A program made the translations under genes and the position numbers. Below are positions 10,601 to 20,393 of a DNA stretch of 64,000 nt, one piece after another. How positions within the stretch are numbered: position 1 is the stretch's first letter; every line of letters starts with the position of its first letter. Source of the stretch: Buxus sempervirens (Eukaryota > Streptophyta > Magnoliopsida > Buxales > Buxaceae); the NCBI GenBank assembly GCA_947561395.2, contig OX387190.1, forward strand, positions 20,020,858-20,084,857, given 5' to 3'. The notes beneath the pieces were generated by a model. It was not told where the DNA came from. It searched no databases and saw only the letters and a list, made by a program, of their open reading frames with translations.

Positions 10601-11023
10601 TGCGAGCCACTCTGGGTACGTAGAGACTGCCAAAAATCCGGCTTGAAATTGTTTGACCACTTCATCCTTGACCTTCAAGGTCCATTCAGGCTTCAATCTT
10701 CTCAGCTTCTGCTTAATTGGCTTAACCCCTGGCAAAATTGGCAACTTGTGTACCACCATGTCAGTGTCCAACCCCGGCATGTCCCGATATGACCAAGCAA
10801 ACACATCCTTGTAATCTGCCAAGAACAGTGACATTTCATTCTTCTGCACATCAGACAAGCATGACCCGATTTTTACAATTTTTGGGTCATCTTTGGTCCC
10901 AAGATTTATGGATATGGTCTCCTCAATATTAGGTTGGACCCCCTTTTCATGACGTTCCAATTGGTATTCAATTTCTTTTGGAACGTCTTCTTCTTCGACC
11001 TCGGTCTCTTCTTCGACCCCCAT
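7646..11023 (-). CDS. pol: Element A pol: RT, RNase H, archaeal-type RNase H, integrase
   Basis: One frame of 1125 residues. The reverse transcriptase has MCVDYRDLN near residue 156 and the active site YVDDM near 255. The first RNase H follows at about 370-490. A second RNase H at about 540-670 starts FFDGAANMNGNG and keeps AEYEAC and GDSSLI, so its catalytic acids are present; this dual arrangement marks the Tat lineage. Integrase has an HHCC finger (ending CHQCQ), then WGIDVIG, IVSDNAS and VEAANKN as the D-D-E residues, and a C-terminal KFKPNWEGP segment. The protein copies element RNA into DNA in virus-like particles and integrates it. The upstream spacer 11024-11232 separates it from protease; in Ogre-like elements such gaps can be bridged by splicing. 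The frame looks whole. Confidence 0.95.
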   Translation of the reverse strand: MGVEEETEVEEEDVPKEIEYQLERHEKGVQPNIEETISINLGTKDDPKIVKIGSCLSDVQKNEMSLFLADYKDVFAWSYRDMPGLDTDMVVHKLPILPGVKPIKQKLRRLKPEWTLKVKDEVVKQFQAGFLAVSTYPEWLANIVPVPKKDGKVRMCVDYRDLNRASPKDDFPLPHIDILVDNTAVHSLFSFMDGFSGYNQIKMAKEDQEKTAFITPWGTFHYTVMPFGLKNAGATYQRAMTALFHDMIHKEMEVYVDDMIAKSCKEEDHLINLKKVFDRLRKYSLRLNPAKCVFGATSGKLLGFIVSRRGIEIDPAKAKAIIEMPAPRTEKEVRGFLGRIQYISRFIAQLTVICEPIFKLLRKDNPTVWNEDCQQAFDTIKRYLLNPPVLVPPTPGRPLILYLSVLETSMGCVLGQHDETGRKERAIYYLSKKFTEYEAKYSPLEKTCCALVWATQRLRHYFLSHSTLLISRMDPLKYLLEKPALTGRTAKWQLLLSEFDLTYITQKAIKGQAIADHLAAHPLPEYQPLKTNFPDEAILYTEEEDSESSWQMFFDGAANMNGNGIGAVLVKPDGSHIPIAVKLRFQCTNNIAEYEACIIGLQAAMDHGVEELDVYGDSSLIIFQTTGEWKTKDHKLIPYHQYLEEISTNFTRISFNYMPRAKNQFADALATLASMVSISEGVDIRPLEIEVRDEPAYCLVLEGAQEEEAPWFQDIKNFLNNRSLPENATATEKRTIQRLAGQFLLSGGHVYKRSHNDILLRCVAKAESERLIETVHGGVCGPHMSGHMLAKKILRLGYYWTTMEHDCCIHVRRCHQCQIYADNKHAPPGELHNMTSPWPFSMWGIDVIGMISPKASNGHRFILVAIDYFTKWVEAASYANITSNHVIKFLKHNIICRYGLPSAIVSDNASNIKNKDMKKMCEQFQIIHHKSAPYRPKMNGAVEAANKNIKKIIQKMVVSYKDWHEMLPLALHAYRTSIRTSTGATPYSLVYGMEAVLPVEVEIPSLRVLMEAELEEAEWIQSRHDQLNLIEEKRLKAICHGQLYQKRMARAYNKKVRPRTFQEGDLVLKKILPFLEDPRGKFKPNWEGPYVVKKVLSGGALILAEMDGSDFPEPINSDAVKRYFP

Positions 11024-11232
11024 GAGATCAAAGTCGAGCTCAAGGTCGAAGTCATATTCAACCTGGTCTAATTCGGTCTGATTGTATGGCTCATAAGTGG
11101 TTTGGACCTTTTTGAAAAATTTAAATTTTCTAGAAAAAATAGAAAAATCTTTTTGGGTTTTTTGTGGGCCTTCTAAACATAATTCCCCTGAAGACGAAGG
11201 CCCATTAGAACCTTCAGGGAAATGGCATTACA

Positions 11233-13911
11233 CTATTGGAGTTTTTTTTTGGAAGCCACGTCAGTTTGCCGAACTAACGCTGCTTCAAAAGTAAGGGGAG
11301 TTTCCTCCCAATTGTTCAGTACAAAATTTTGGGGAGCAGGGGAAATAGGGAAAGCCCGCTCCTCAAGCCCAGCTTCCGATGCCATCATCACCGGGTGGGT
11401 ACTGCCCTTTTCTGTTGCAGGGCCCAGTTCAGAAATGACCTTGTCTGGAACCTTTACTGCGGCCCAGTCAATGAATGGTAGTTCCATGTCTACCCCTGTC
11501 TTTTCGCCCTCAGTCATGGCGAAGAATGCACCAACATCTTCAGAAAAATCCACCTGCTGCTCGGGCTGTGGTCCAGGCCCATCCACTGCTCCCAGTATTG
11601 GAGATGGGTTATAGGGTTGTAAGGCCGAAACAGAAGGCTTTTGAAATGGGTTGACATTGTAGTAGGGAGGTTTTGATTGGTCCATAGGAGGAGAAATTTG
11701 GATTATATAAGCGGGTTTAGGGAAACTTTCCCTTAAATGAGGGAGTTTTCCTTTGCTTCTGCTCTCCCCTTCTTCGTGCTTCATTCTTCTCCAGCCTCTG
11801 GGCTTGAAGCCCAACCCTACCTTGGGGATTAGTTTCTTAGCCGTGATTGGCTCCACCATCCCCTGCAGATTGATCCCCAGGCCTTTCCCTGGGTGAAAGT
11901 GGTATTTCTCCATCACTTTCTTGACCATCCTTTCTGCAGTGGTCCCCTTTTCTCTCTTTTTCTCACACCCCCCAGGTATGTAATTTACCGCCTCAAATTG
12001 AAATGAGTGGAATGCAATCTTGTCGACAGTCAAGTCCACATTGATTAATGGTACATCAGGTGACACAATGGGCGGCACCAAGTTTTCGGCTAGGACTGTT
12101 ATCACCCTTTGCCCTCTTACATATTTCACCCTTTGGTGGAGCGTGGATGGTATTGCCCTAGCCGAATGTATCCACGGCCTTCCTAGGAGCAGATTGAAGG
12201 CTGCGGGTATATCCATCACCTCAAATGTGATGTTAAAGATATTCGGCCCAATTGTGACCGGCAGTTCAATCTCCCCTAGGGAGTGGGTCTTGGAGCTATC
12301 AAAAGCCCTTACTATCCGCCCATTTTGCTTGATCCTTGACTGGTCCAGACCCAGCTTGGTAAAAGTGATTAACGGGCAAACGTTTAACGCTGACCCGTTG
12401 TCGATTAAAACCCGTGCAACCATGCAGCCCTTACAAAGCACAGTGATGTGCAAAGGGTCCACATGATAACACCCACCTGGGCTGATCTCACCCTCTGAGA
12501 AACTTATCACATTATGTGACAAGATTTGACCAACCATTTTGCCAAGCTGGTCTGGATCAATGGTCTGGGACACGTGTGCACTCTGTAGCACCCTTAACAA
12601 TGCATCCCTATGCTTTTCAGAATTCAGCAAAAGGCCCAGTATCGAAATCTGGGCCGGGACCTTATTTAGCTGATCCACAAGATTGAATTCACTTTTTTTT
12701 ATTATTTTAATGAGGTCTGCTGCCTCATTTTCTGCACCCTGGGGGGTGTCTTCTCCTACTTTATTTTTTCCTTTCTGTTTTCTTTTTTCATTTTCTTTTT
12801 CTGTTTTTTCTTTTTCTACTTCTGTCTCTTTTTCTTTCTCTTCACCCCCTGCACATCTCCCCGACCTCGTCATGAGGTTCACCTCCTCCTGGTTCTGGTT
12901 CCTGACCATTGGAACCGTAGCCGTGATTCCCTCGCTGTAATTCCATGGTACAGCGGCCTCAGAATAGGCTAGTTTAGGGATGTTAACCACTAATGGCTGG
13001 AGTCTGGACCGGGATGTATGGGCCGGTTTAGGGATAGTATGGGCTGGCTGCACATTTACAACCAGGGGTTGAAGTTTGGATTTAGTGGGGACAGATGAAG
13101 TGATGGAAGCAGTGGTGGGGTCAAGATTGATGACCAGTGGAGCCTTAGACGGCTTGGATGGGGAACAAGTGGGTGGACTGCAATTGAAGACCAATGCGGG
13201 CCTTGCAGTATTCATCTGGGTCATAAGAGATAAGACCCGGTTCAAAGAGGAACTTATGTCCTCAGCAGCTGTATTATTTTTTTGGGAGACCATGTTGATC
13301 TCCTCTTCTTCCTCTTCTGGGAAAAATCGGACCTGGACCGTGGTCCCCACGGGAGCTATGAGCTGTGATGGGTCAAAGGCCCTTCTGGTGGTGGATATGG
13401 CAATGATGGAGTTGGATGGGCCTGCCCCATTGTGGTAAGGCAGAGGATTCTGCCCAATATCATTCCCCGACGGGGCGGGTGCAGCAGTGTTAAAGACCAA
13501 AGCCTTCTGGTCCAACAGGTCCTGGACCGCATGCTTCAATACCCAGCAGGTATCTGTAGAATGCCCCGGTGCACCCATGTGGAAGTCACAGGTGACTGAT
13601 GTGTCAAAATTTCTCCCCCTGGTGGCATTCGGGTTGGGCTCTTTCAGAGTCAAGTATTCACCCTTTAGCAGGGTTGGCAATAGTTGGGAAAGAGATATTG
13701 GTAGAGGGGTGAAAACCCGGTTTTTTCTTGCTGCGAACCAGGCATCCCGCTCCTCCTTAGAAAAAGTCCTCCTTGTGTTAGCTGGCACAGAGGGAGGGAA
13801 GTTGACATTCAGCGGGGTCTGGTACGACTGCTGGGCCTGCTGGGCCTGTTGGGGTGCCGAGATGTTCACGTGCAGTGGCTTCTTGGCTGGAGGAGCCTGG
13901 ACCAGGTTCAC
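11233..13911 (-). CDS. Element A gag C-terminal part, zinc knuckle, protease and G-patch
   Basis: A frame of about 892 residues between gag and pol. Near its N terminus is a zinc-knuckle-like CDFHMGAPGH followed by a Cys, a nucleic-acid-binding motif typical of Tat gag. A long variable Pro/Ser/Lys-rich linker follows. The aspartic protease is recognised by VLIDNGSALNV and by the later LLGRPWIH motif. After it comes a G-patch-like segment (HFHPGKGLGINLQG), a short glycine-rich RNA-binding motif found after protease in several retroelements. The product would mature gag and pol. It sits directly downstream of gag in the same orientation; read-through or splicing between these parts is a known strategy in the lineage. 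Confidence 0.88.
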   Translation of the reverse strand: MNLVQAPPAKKPLHVNISAPQQAQQAQQSYQTPLNVNFPPSVPANTRRTFSKEERDAWFAARKNRVFTPLPISLSQLLPTLLKGEYLTLKEPNPNATRGRNFDTSVTCDFHMGAPGHSTDTCWVLKHAVQDLLDQKALVFNTAAPAPSGNDIGQNPLPYHNGAGPSNSIIAISTTRRAFDPSQLIAPVGTTVQVRFFPEEEEEEINMVSQKNNTAAEDISSSLNRVLSLMTQMNTARPALVFNCSPPTCSPSKPSKAPLVINLDPTTASITSSVPTKSKLQPLVVNVQPAHTIPKPAHTSRSRLQPLVVNIPKLAYSEAAVPWNYSEGITATVPMVRNQNQEEVNLMTRSGRCAGGEEKEKETEVEKEKTEKENEKRKQKGKNKVGEDTPQGAENEAADLIKIIKKSEFNLVDQLNKVPAQISILGLLLNSEKHRDALLRVLQSAHVSQTIDPDQLGKMVGQILSHNVISFSEGEISPGGCYHVDPLHITVLCKGCMVARVLIDNGSALNVCPLITFTKLGLDQSRIKQNGRIVRAFDSSKTHSLGEIELPVTIGPNIFNITFEVMDIPAAFNLLLGRPWIHSARAIPSTLHQRVKYVRGQRVITVLAENLVPPIVSPDVPLINVDLTVDKIAFHSFQFEAVNYIPGGCEKKREKGTTAERMVKKVMEKYHFHPGKGLGINLQGMVEPITAKKLIPKVGLGFKPRGWRRMKHEEGESRSKGKLPHLRESFPKPAYIIQISPPMDQSKPPYYNVNPFQKPSVSALQPYNPSPILGAVDGPGPQPEQQVDFSEDVGAFFAMTEGEKTGVDMELPFIDWAAVKVPDKVISELGPATEKGSTHPVMMASEAGLEERAFPISPAPQNFVLNNWEETPLTFEAALVRQTDVASKKKLQ

Positions 13912-13923
13912 CTCTCCTTCTTT

Positions 13924-14940
13924 TCAGGCCCCTGTCTTTTTAAACCCGGCCCCTTTTTTCTGGGCCATGGAGGCCGAGGAATCAGACTGCCCAGTCAGAG
14001 TAGAGTAGTCTATCAGCCTTCCTGACCTGACCCCTTCTTCGATCCGGTCAGCCACCTGCACCAGGGCTGTAAAGTTGGTGGTGATCTGGCCCACCAGATG
14101 GTTGTAAAAGGGCTGCCCTAGTGTGCCCATAAATGTGGAGATCATCTCCGGCTCTTGCATAGGTGGCCTGACCTGGGAGGCGGCCTCTCTCCACCTCTTG
14201 GCGTATTGCCGCACCGGTTCATCCTTCCCCTTGGTCATCCTCATCATGTCGTACCGGTCCGGCACGATCTCCGAGTTGAACTTGTACTGGTCCAAGAAAG
14301 CGTCTGCTAGGTCCTTCCACCTCCTAATCCTTCCATGGTCCACTGTAGCGAACCACCGAAGGGCTGACCCGGTCAGACTCCTCTGGAAGAGCTGGATCAG
14401 TATGCCATCATCCCGGCCAAACTGGCACAGGGCCCCGCAGTATAATTTGAGATGGCTCAATGGGCAGCCCGTGCCATCAAACTTGTCAAAATCCGGGCAC
14501 CTGAACTTAGCCGGTAGACAGACGTCCGGGTACATGCACAGGTCCTCGAAGGTGGTGCCTGCATGGCTGCCTCCCCCCTTCACCTCTTTCAGCTCTGCCT
14601 GGATTCTTTCTATCCTCAGCAGCATTTTCTTTTCCATCTCATCCCTAGCCTTTTCTTTTTCCAGCTCTTTCTCAGACTCCGCCATATTTTCCCTGATCAG
14701 AATGGGTTCAGGGACTGGTTCAGAAATGGGCTCAGGCATGGGCTGAGCCGGAGGCGGAATGTAGGCCTGAGGTGGTGGTGCCTGATGGGAAGTAGATGCT
14801 TGGTTCTGGGCTTGGGCCTGTTGGGCCTGAGCCGCCAGTAGGTCACCCAGCATCTTGGCCAGACCGGCCACTTGCTCCTGCAGTTGAGTAAAGTCCTGAG
14901 CAGGGACAGTAGCTTGGGCTTGGTTCTCTTCAGTATTCAT
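13924..14940 (-). CDS. gag: Element A gag (capsid-type protein)
   Basis: ATG at 14940 gives MNTEENQAQA; the open frame extends further upstream but this Met precedes the conserved part. An N-terminal Gln/Ala/Pro-rich region and a charged helical stretch precede the retrotransposon gag domain, with CPDFDKFDGTGCPLSHL, then LFQRSLTGSALRWF and YAKRWREAA as landmarks. Gag assembles the particle that packages genomic RNA. The homologous gag of element B (52976-54394) shows the same landmarks, so the call is firm. A PAT-type leader of about 3.2 kb separates it from the LTR. Confidence 0.92.
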   Translation of the reverse strand: MNTEENQAQATVPAQDFTQLQEQVAGLAKMLGDLLAAQAQQAQAQNQASTSHQAPPPQAYIPPPAQPMPEPISEPVPEPILIRENMAESEKELEKEKARDEMEKKMLLRIERIQAELKEVKGGGSHAGTTFEDLCMYPDVCLPAKFRCPDFDKFDGTGCPLSHLKLYCGALCQFGRDDGILIQLFQRSLTGSALRWFATVDHGRIRRWKDLADAFLDQYKFNSEIVPDRYDMMRMTKGKDEPVRQYAKRWREAASQVRPPMQEPEMISTFMGTLGQPFYNHLVGQITTNFTALVQVADRIEEGVRSGRLIDYSTLTGQSDSSASMAQKKGAGFKKTGA

Positions 14941-15169
14941 GGCTCTTGCTTTGGATCTGGTCACGGGAGCAATGACTGCAAATAAGTGCACCTGGGTTAA
15001 ATGTACCTGTGGAAAAAAATGAATAGAACATATTAGCTTCAACTTAACTTGAGTCACACCCCTATATATGTAAACCAGTAGGTTAGGTGAACACCAGCCA
15101 GAAAAAATTTTTTGTTTTTGTTTTTGTTTTTTTTTTTGTTTTGAGTTGGAATATTCTAGGGCTTCCAAG
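14941..15169 (-). other. Gag-proximal leader of element A
   Basis: Noncoding leader between gag and the tandem array. It contains a T-rich/TTTTTG run near 15105-15140 and no supported gene. Confidence 0.5.
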
Positions 15170-16152
15170 GGTCCCAATTTTTTTTGATTTGATTGATAAA
15201 AATAACCAACCAAGGTTTTCATTTTTTTTTTGATTTGATTGATAAAAATAACCAACCAAAGGTGTCTTGGACTACTCTATCCAAGTATCCCACAAATGTT
15301 TTGATTTGATTGATAAAAATAACCAACCAAAGGTGTCTTGGACTACTCTATCCAAGTATCCCACAAATGTTTTGATTTGATTGATAAAAATAATCAACCA
15401 AAGGTGTCTTGGAATATTCTAGGGCTTCCAAGTATCCCACAAATGTTTTGATTTGATTGATAAAAATAATCAACCAAAGGTGTCTTGGAATATTCTAGGG
15501 CTTCCAAGTATCCCACAAATGTTTTGATTTGATTGATAAAAATAATCAACCAAAGGTGTCTTGGAATATTCTAGGGCTTCCAAGTATCCCACAAATGTTT
15601 TGATTTGATTGATAAAAATAATCAACCAAAGGTGTCTTGGAATATTCTAGGGCTTCCAAGTATCCCACAAATGTTTTGATTTGATTGATAAAAATAATCA
15701 ACCAAAGGTGTCTTGGACTACTCTATCCAAGTATCCCACAAATGTTTTGATTTGATTGATAAAAATAACCAACCAAAGGTGTCTTGGAATATTCTAGGGC
15801 TTCCAAGTATCCTACAAATGTTTTGATTTGATTGATAAAAATAACCAACCAAAGGTGTCTTGGACTACTCTATCCAAGTATCCCACAAATGTTTTGATTT
15901 GATTGATAAAAATAACCAACCAAAGGTTTTCATTTTTCTTTTGTTTGATTTGATTGATAAAAATAACCAACCAAAGGTGTCTTGGACTACTCTATCCAAG
16001 TATCCCACAAATGTTTTGATTTGATTGATAAAAATAACCAACCAAAGGTTTTCATTTTTTTTTTGTTTGATTTGATTGATAAAAATAACCAACCAAGGTT
16101 TTCATTTTTTTTTGTTTGATTTGATTGATAAAAATAACCAACCAAAGGTTTT
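15170..16152. repeat. Tandem array (71- and 76-bp units) in the gag leader of element A
   Basis: About 13 units share the core TGATTTGATTGATAAAAATA followed by ACCAACCAAAGG. Two main unit forms alternate irregularly: a 71-bp form with GGACTACTCTATCC and a 76-bp form with GGAATATTCTAGGGCTTCC. Shorter units with a TTTTCATTTTT insert lie at both ends. The 76-bp forms are clustered in the middle, which suggests local amplification. Confidence 0.93.
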
Positions 16153-16463
16153 TTTTTCCTTCAAATTTGCTGAATTTTTCTCAGTTTTCAAGTTCCAGAG
16201 TCTGATTGACACCTGTTTGAGTTGAGTTGGTGTCAAAAAATATGACACCTTGGTTTCCTCTTTGATTTTCACACTTAGGTTAAATCCTGAAAGAATATTT
16301 TATTTTATTCTTTTTTTTTATTTTTCTTTTTTTTGTATATTTTTTTTTATTTTTGGGAACATTTCTTATGTTCTTTTCGGGGTGCCTAAGGATTAACCAC
16401 AGTGTTTTAGGCATTTTATTTTGAAAATTTGGGCTGAAAAGCCAATTTGTGCATTTTTGAACG
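16153..16463 (-). other. Leader segment of element A
   Basis: An AT-rich noncoding stretch with T-runs near 16310-16350. No gene is supported. Confidence 0.5.
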
Positions 16464-16603
16464 TATCCGGTATAACATTTCGGATAATAATATGCCTTAT
16501 TGTATCCGGTTACCATAACCGGATTCACGCATATACCTTTTTATCCGGAAATATATACCGGATATGAGCAGGGTTGTTATTAACCGGCCTGAGTTGCCGG
16601 TTA
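16464..16603. promoter_or_regulatory. Dyad array P3 (four units) in the leader of element A
   Basis: Units start at 16464, 16503, 16542 and 16581, exactly 39 bp apart. The third has both half-sites exact; the others vary by a base or two. The fourth reads TAACCGG-N9-CCGGTTA, changed at the same place in both arms so that the symmetry is kept. No TATA box is evident next to it. Confidence 0.8.
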
Positions 16604-18100
16604 TTGCCGAAATGGCCCTTTTTGACTCATTTTTTTCACCAGATTTGATTCTTTTCATTCCCGATTGATGTTCACCTTAATTTGACCTTCAAAACTTGCC
16701 CCAAATCGGGCTTGGACATCACACTTGCAAAATTCCTCAAATTTAAGAAAAGGACATGGCTTTACCTTGCCACCTTGTATTACCTTCATTCAATATGGTA
16801 TTCACATTATACCTTGGCCTGTAAAACATGCAAACGGCCTTCCCACATTTACACCCAATTCCCCAAACGCAATTGTGTGCTTTTAGCCAAAAACGTGTTT
16901 CTCCCCCCTTCAAGCGTATGGTTTTTGGGTTTTGGCTTAATTGGCAACTTAGAACTCAAGTCTAGTGATGCCCGGAATCGAATCACAGATCCCATTGTCA
17001 TCACATCATTGACCCAAATTCTAAGGTAAATGTTTTCACTTTCGCTTTCCGAAGTCACGACCTCGGTGCGCCAAGCTACACACATTCATGGTTCAACTTC
17101 CTAATAGGAAAAGGGTAGGCTGTGCAAATTGTTTCAAGTGCTCAAGTGCAATTTTAAATTGTGGTAACATTCACAACGTCCCAGCCCCTTGCCACTCTTT
17201 TTTGTAGCCATGCATTCAATTTCAAGCCAAGGTACATATGACAAAAATAATGAAGCTAACTACAAGCAAGCAAGAGCCAAAGCAACCAAATATGCACAAA
17301 AAATATTACATGCCCAAAAAGTGTTATACAAAACATGTCATTTGTACAAACAACCATTAAATCATGTAAGCATGCTTGAAACTCAAAAGCATTCCCTAAA
17401 ATCCCAGATTTCATGCTTTTTTCATGCTCAAAGTGTACCATTTACCCCAAATTGAAGCCTAAAATTTTAGCACTTACTTGGCATGATACAAGAAAGGTTT
17501 TGATGATTTAAACATGCTTGAAAACCCCCAAATATGCACTGAAATTTCCAGAATTTTCATGCTCAAAAGTGCATCCCTTATACCCCAAATTAATGCCTAA
17601 AAGTTTAGCTACTACTTGACATGCTATATTGGTGAACATGCTAAAAAATCTACAATGTGCACTAAAATTCCAGATTTCATGCTCTTGGTTTTCATGCTCA
17701 AATCAAATCCCCCTATACCCCAAATCAAAGGCATAGCATAACAAAAAAATTTTTAAGCACAAAAAAGCATGCTTTACGGGAATCATGTTTGAATACCCCA
17801 AAAATTCTGAACTCCTAGATTTCATGCTTCTAATTCTCATGTTCAAACCATGGTATTCAAAATCCAAATTAGAGCATGTTATCACCAAATGCATCAAAAT
17901 CATGCTTCAAGATAGGCTTCTCCTAAATCAATCTTTAGGCAACATTAATCAAAACATACATGACTTGATTCATATAAAATTCAAAAGCATCCCAATCTGA
18001 TTTAGAATACAACATTATGCACAAATAAAACAAACAAAATAGCAAGCATTCAAAAGTGATGAAAAAGCATGAATATACACAAAATGGCTTAAATCCACAA
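16604..18100 (-). other. 5' leader of element A with degenerate repeats
   Basis: Noncoding. From about 17330 to 17900 there are several strongly diverged repeats of roughly 110-130 bp marked by TTTCATGCTC, ACCCCAAAT and CATGCTTGAA-like motifs. Short ORFs here show no family features. Confidence 0.5.
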
Positions 18101-18119
18101 GTCCCCAGCAGAGTCGCCA
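18101..18119 (-). other. Element A primer-binding site
   Basis: On the minus strand, two bases after the LTR, it reads TGGCGACTCTGCTGGGGAC. Element B has the same site with one change at 47677-47695. This is the Tat-type site that the literature mostly assigns to tRNA-Arg (from memory). Confidence 0.85.
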
Positions 18120-19997
18120 GTTGTGAGACATGGGAAAAAATCACCGGAGTGAACGTCCCTCCGTCAACACACGGGCTCAACGCAAAAATTGGGAGAGTCG
18201 CCACCATTCATTATTTTGGGGTGAGAATGGACACCAAAAGTTCAAAAATAGGCAAAAATAGCCAAAAGACAAATTCTAGGATAAAAATAATCCTACTTGA
18301 AAATAAAATCCAGAGATGGGTAAGGGGATTAGATTATGAACGGGGGAAGGTGTTAGGCACCCCCATTCATCCACACGAAGTGGTTGCCAAGTGTATATTC
18401 ATGCAAAAAACAAAGTAAGAAAGCTTGCTAAAAATCATGAGAAACCTTGAAAAAGGAACAATGTATGATATTTTCACATGAAGATCCAAATGGATTTTAG
18501 ATCTTCTCTTATGTTAATATCACTTCTGGAATATCTCAAAAGATGGAAATCAAAGCACAAATTGCTCAAAACCAAGTTAAATCAAATTCGGAAAATTTGG
18601 TAAAAAGTATACCATTTGCCTTAAAATCATTCAAATCCAATTCTGAATTGAACCAAACCAAATCCATTTGAAAGATTAGGGTAAATAAGAGTCTCATGCA
18701 AAATTTCACTTTATTCCAATGAAAAATCTAGGAGTTATGCTCCTTTGAAGTTGCTGTTGGGGATTTTGAAAAGTGGTAAGTGGGCAACTTTGGAAAATTG
18801 TCTAGAAAAATCCACTACATAGAAATCCGTGAAATTTGGTGTGATTGAAGTTTGTATGGCCATATTTCCATAGAAACTAGCCTCATACAAAAATCCCTTC
18901 GGATGTGCCTTGGGTGGTCTCCCGAACAGGCCCCGAAGATCACAGATTTACCCAGAAAAATGCAAATGAGCAGTTCTGAGTAAATCGGCTACCAATAATT
19001 CAAATGGAGTTCAAAAATTATGAAACTAACTGGATTTGAAAATAGACTCATAAAGGAGTACTCAGAAACAAAAATCACTCGAATCGGACTTAAAACGAAC
19101 ACATGGCGGTCCGTCGAAGTGACAAGTTCTGTTCTTGGACCTGAACTGTCCACTCAACTTCGACAGAGATGTGTCAAAAATCGGCTAGATAGAAAATCAT
19201 GAAATTTGGTGGACATAAACTAGACAGCCTCACCTTTCCCATGGTTCTAGAATCGTCCCAAAATTCATCCGGATGATGAAGTTACGGACGTCCGAAGTAG
19301 GGGTACAGGTGCTGTCAAGCTAAGCCATTTTTGAGTAAAAACCAAATCCGAAAATTGATAAAAAATGAAATTCGTGTAAGATGAACACAAATACTTCAAA
19401 ATCATCCGAAAGGCATTCCAGAATTGATTGAGGCCATTTATTTGAGATTTATCACAATAAATGCAATAAACCCCAAATATGAGCCTACCCCGCCAAAATA
19501 GTGATATGTATGTGCAAGAGTGTAAAACCAAGCAAGATCAATACAACATGCATATATTCAACAAAATAGGTTCTAGCATAGCCTAGGGTTCCGTTCCATT
19601 ATCGTTTCCCTCTGTTCTCTTTAAGATAATCAAGGGTACTTTGAATATGGAACGGTTTACAATCAATCAAAAAGGCCTTACGCTACATAGGTTCTAGCAC
19701 TAGGGTCAATCCCCAGTCTCGTTTCTCCTAGATCCGCCTTCACGTTTTACGGCTAGGGGAGTCTTGAGATACTTTGAGCCGGGGAAGGATTTCCACACAT
19801 ACAAACAAGGCTTTACACTACAGAAAGGTAGAAGAAGAGATCTAGATCTAGGAATGTAAAGACAGAAAATAAAAAGAAAAGTTGAGGCTTACCTGAGTGC
19901 TGGAGGCGATTCCACAGCGGTTTCCTTCTTCTCTTGGAGTTCTTCTTTGCGAGAATTCAAAACAAGAGTTGTGTCATTTGCTCAAGGAGGAGGCTCC

Positions 19998-20005
19998 TAT
20001 TTATA
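19998..20005 (-). promoter_or_regulatory. TATA box of the element A LTR
   Basis: TATAAATA in the context CCTATAAATAGG. It is conserved at 31492-31499 and 36196-36203 in the other two LTRs, so it is the likely core promoter of the family. Confidence 0.7.
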
Positions 20006-20162
20006 GGCAAAGGTTAAGGTCATTGGTAGACACAACTTAATGTCTAGAACCCCTCCAACCTAAACCCTAAGGTTATTTCCGCGATTTCCCCTCATTTAAT
20101 GAGGGACATGATGGTAAAAGTGAAAAGCTCTCGGAAAACCCTAATTTTGAGCAAACTTACGG

Positions 20163-20302
20163 TATCCGGTACATCAGACCGGATAACAAAGGGCCTTAAG
20201 GTATCCGGTACATGGTACCGGATACGCTAAGGCTCACATGTATCCGGTATGACTATCCGGATACGGGGAGGAGCACTTATATCCGGATTGAGTATCCGGA
20301 TT
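20163..20302. promoter_or_regulatory. Dyad array P4 (four units) in the element A LTR
   Basis: Units start at 20163, 20202, 20241 and 20280, exactly 39 bp apart, each TATCCGG-N9-CCGGATA (the last differs at its final base). It begins about 90 bp from the LTR start in element orientation. Confidence 0.88.
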
Positions 20303-20393
20303 CAGGCAAAAATTTATTTTCTTCAAATTCTGTGCTGGCTTTCCAGGAGATAATGATTTTTTATGATTGTTTGTGCAATTTGGGGTGTCTACA

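Larger units (their letters stand above)
1..20393 (-). mobile_element. Element A: Tat/Ogre-like Ty3/Gypsy retrotransposon, nearly complete
   Basis: The element lies on the minus strand. Its right end is a full 5' LTR (18122-20393). The last 85 bp of the same LTR sit at 1-85 and match 20309-20393 without a difference, including a local variant that the other family members here lack, so both ends belong to one insertion. Order in element orientation: LTR, primer-binding site, repeat-rich leader, gag, protease, RT, RNase H, second RNase H, integrase, then an antisense two-gene block, PPT and LTR. A second, archaeal-like RNase H is a hallmark of the Tat lineage. Total length is over 20 kb, typical of Ogre-like elements. 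The element looks largely whole, with perhaps one or two breaks, part of which may be read-through or splicing as known in this lineage. The right flank begins GGTTC; the left flank is outside the window. Confidence 0.93.
18122..20393 (-). repeat. Element A 5' LTR
   Basis: 2272 bp, TGTAGACACC...TGTCTCACA in element orientation. The boundaries are set by homology to the solo LTR 29599-31887 and to 34293-36591, and by the adjoining primer-binding site. It contains dyad array P4 (20163-20302) near its start and a TATA box (TATAAATA, 19998-20005, minus strand) about 160 bp further in. Confidence 0.94.

Noticed and set aside
17189-17455. 88-residue frame in the element A leader
   Set aside because: Lies in degenerate repeats of the leader, with no domain and not conserved in position.
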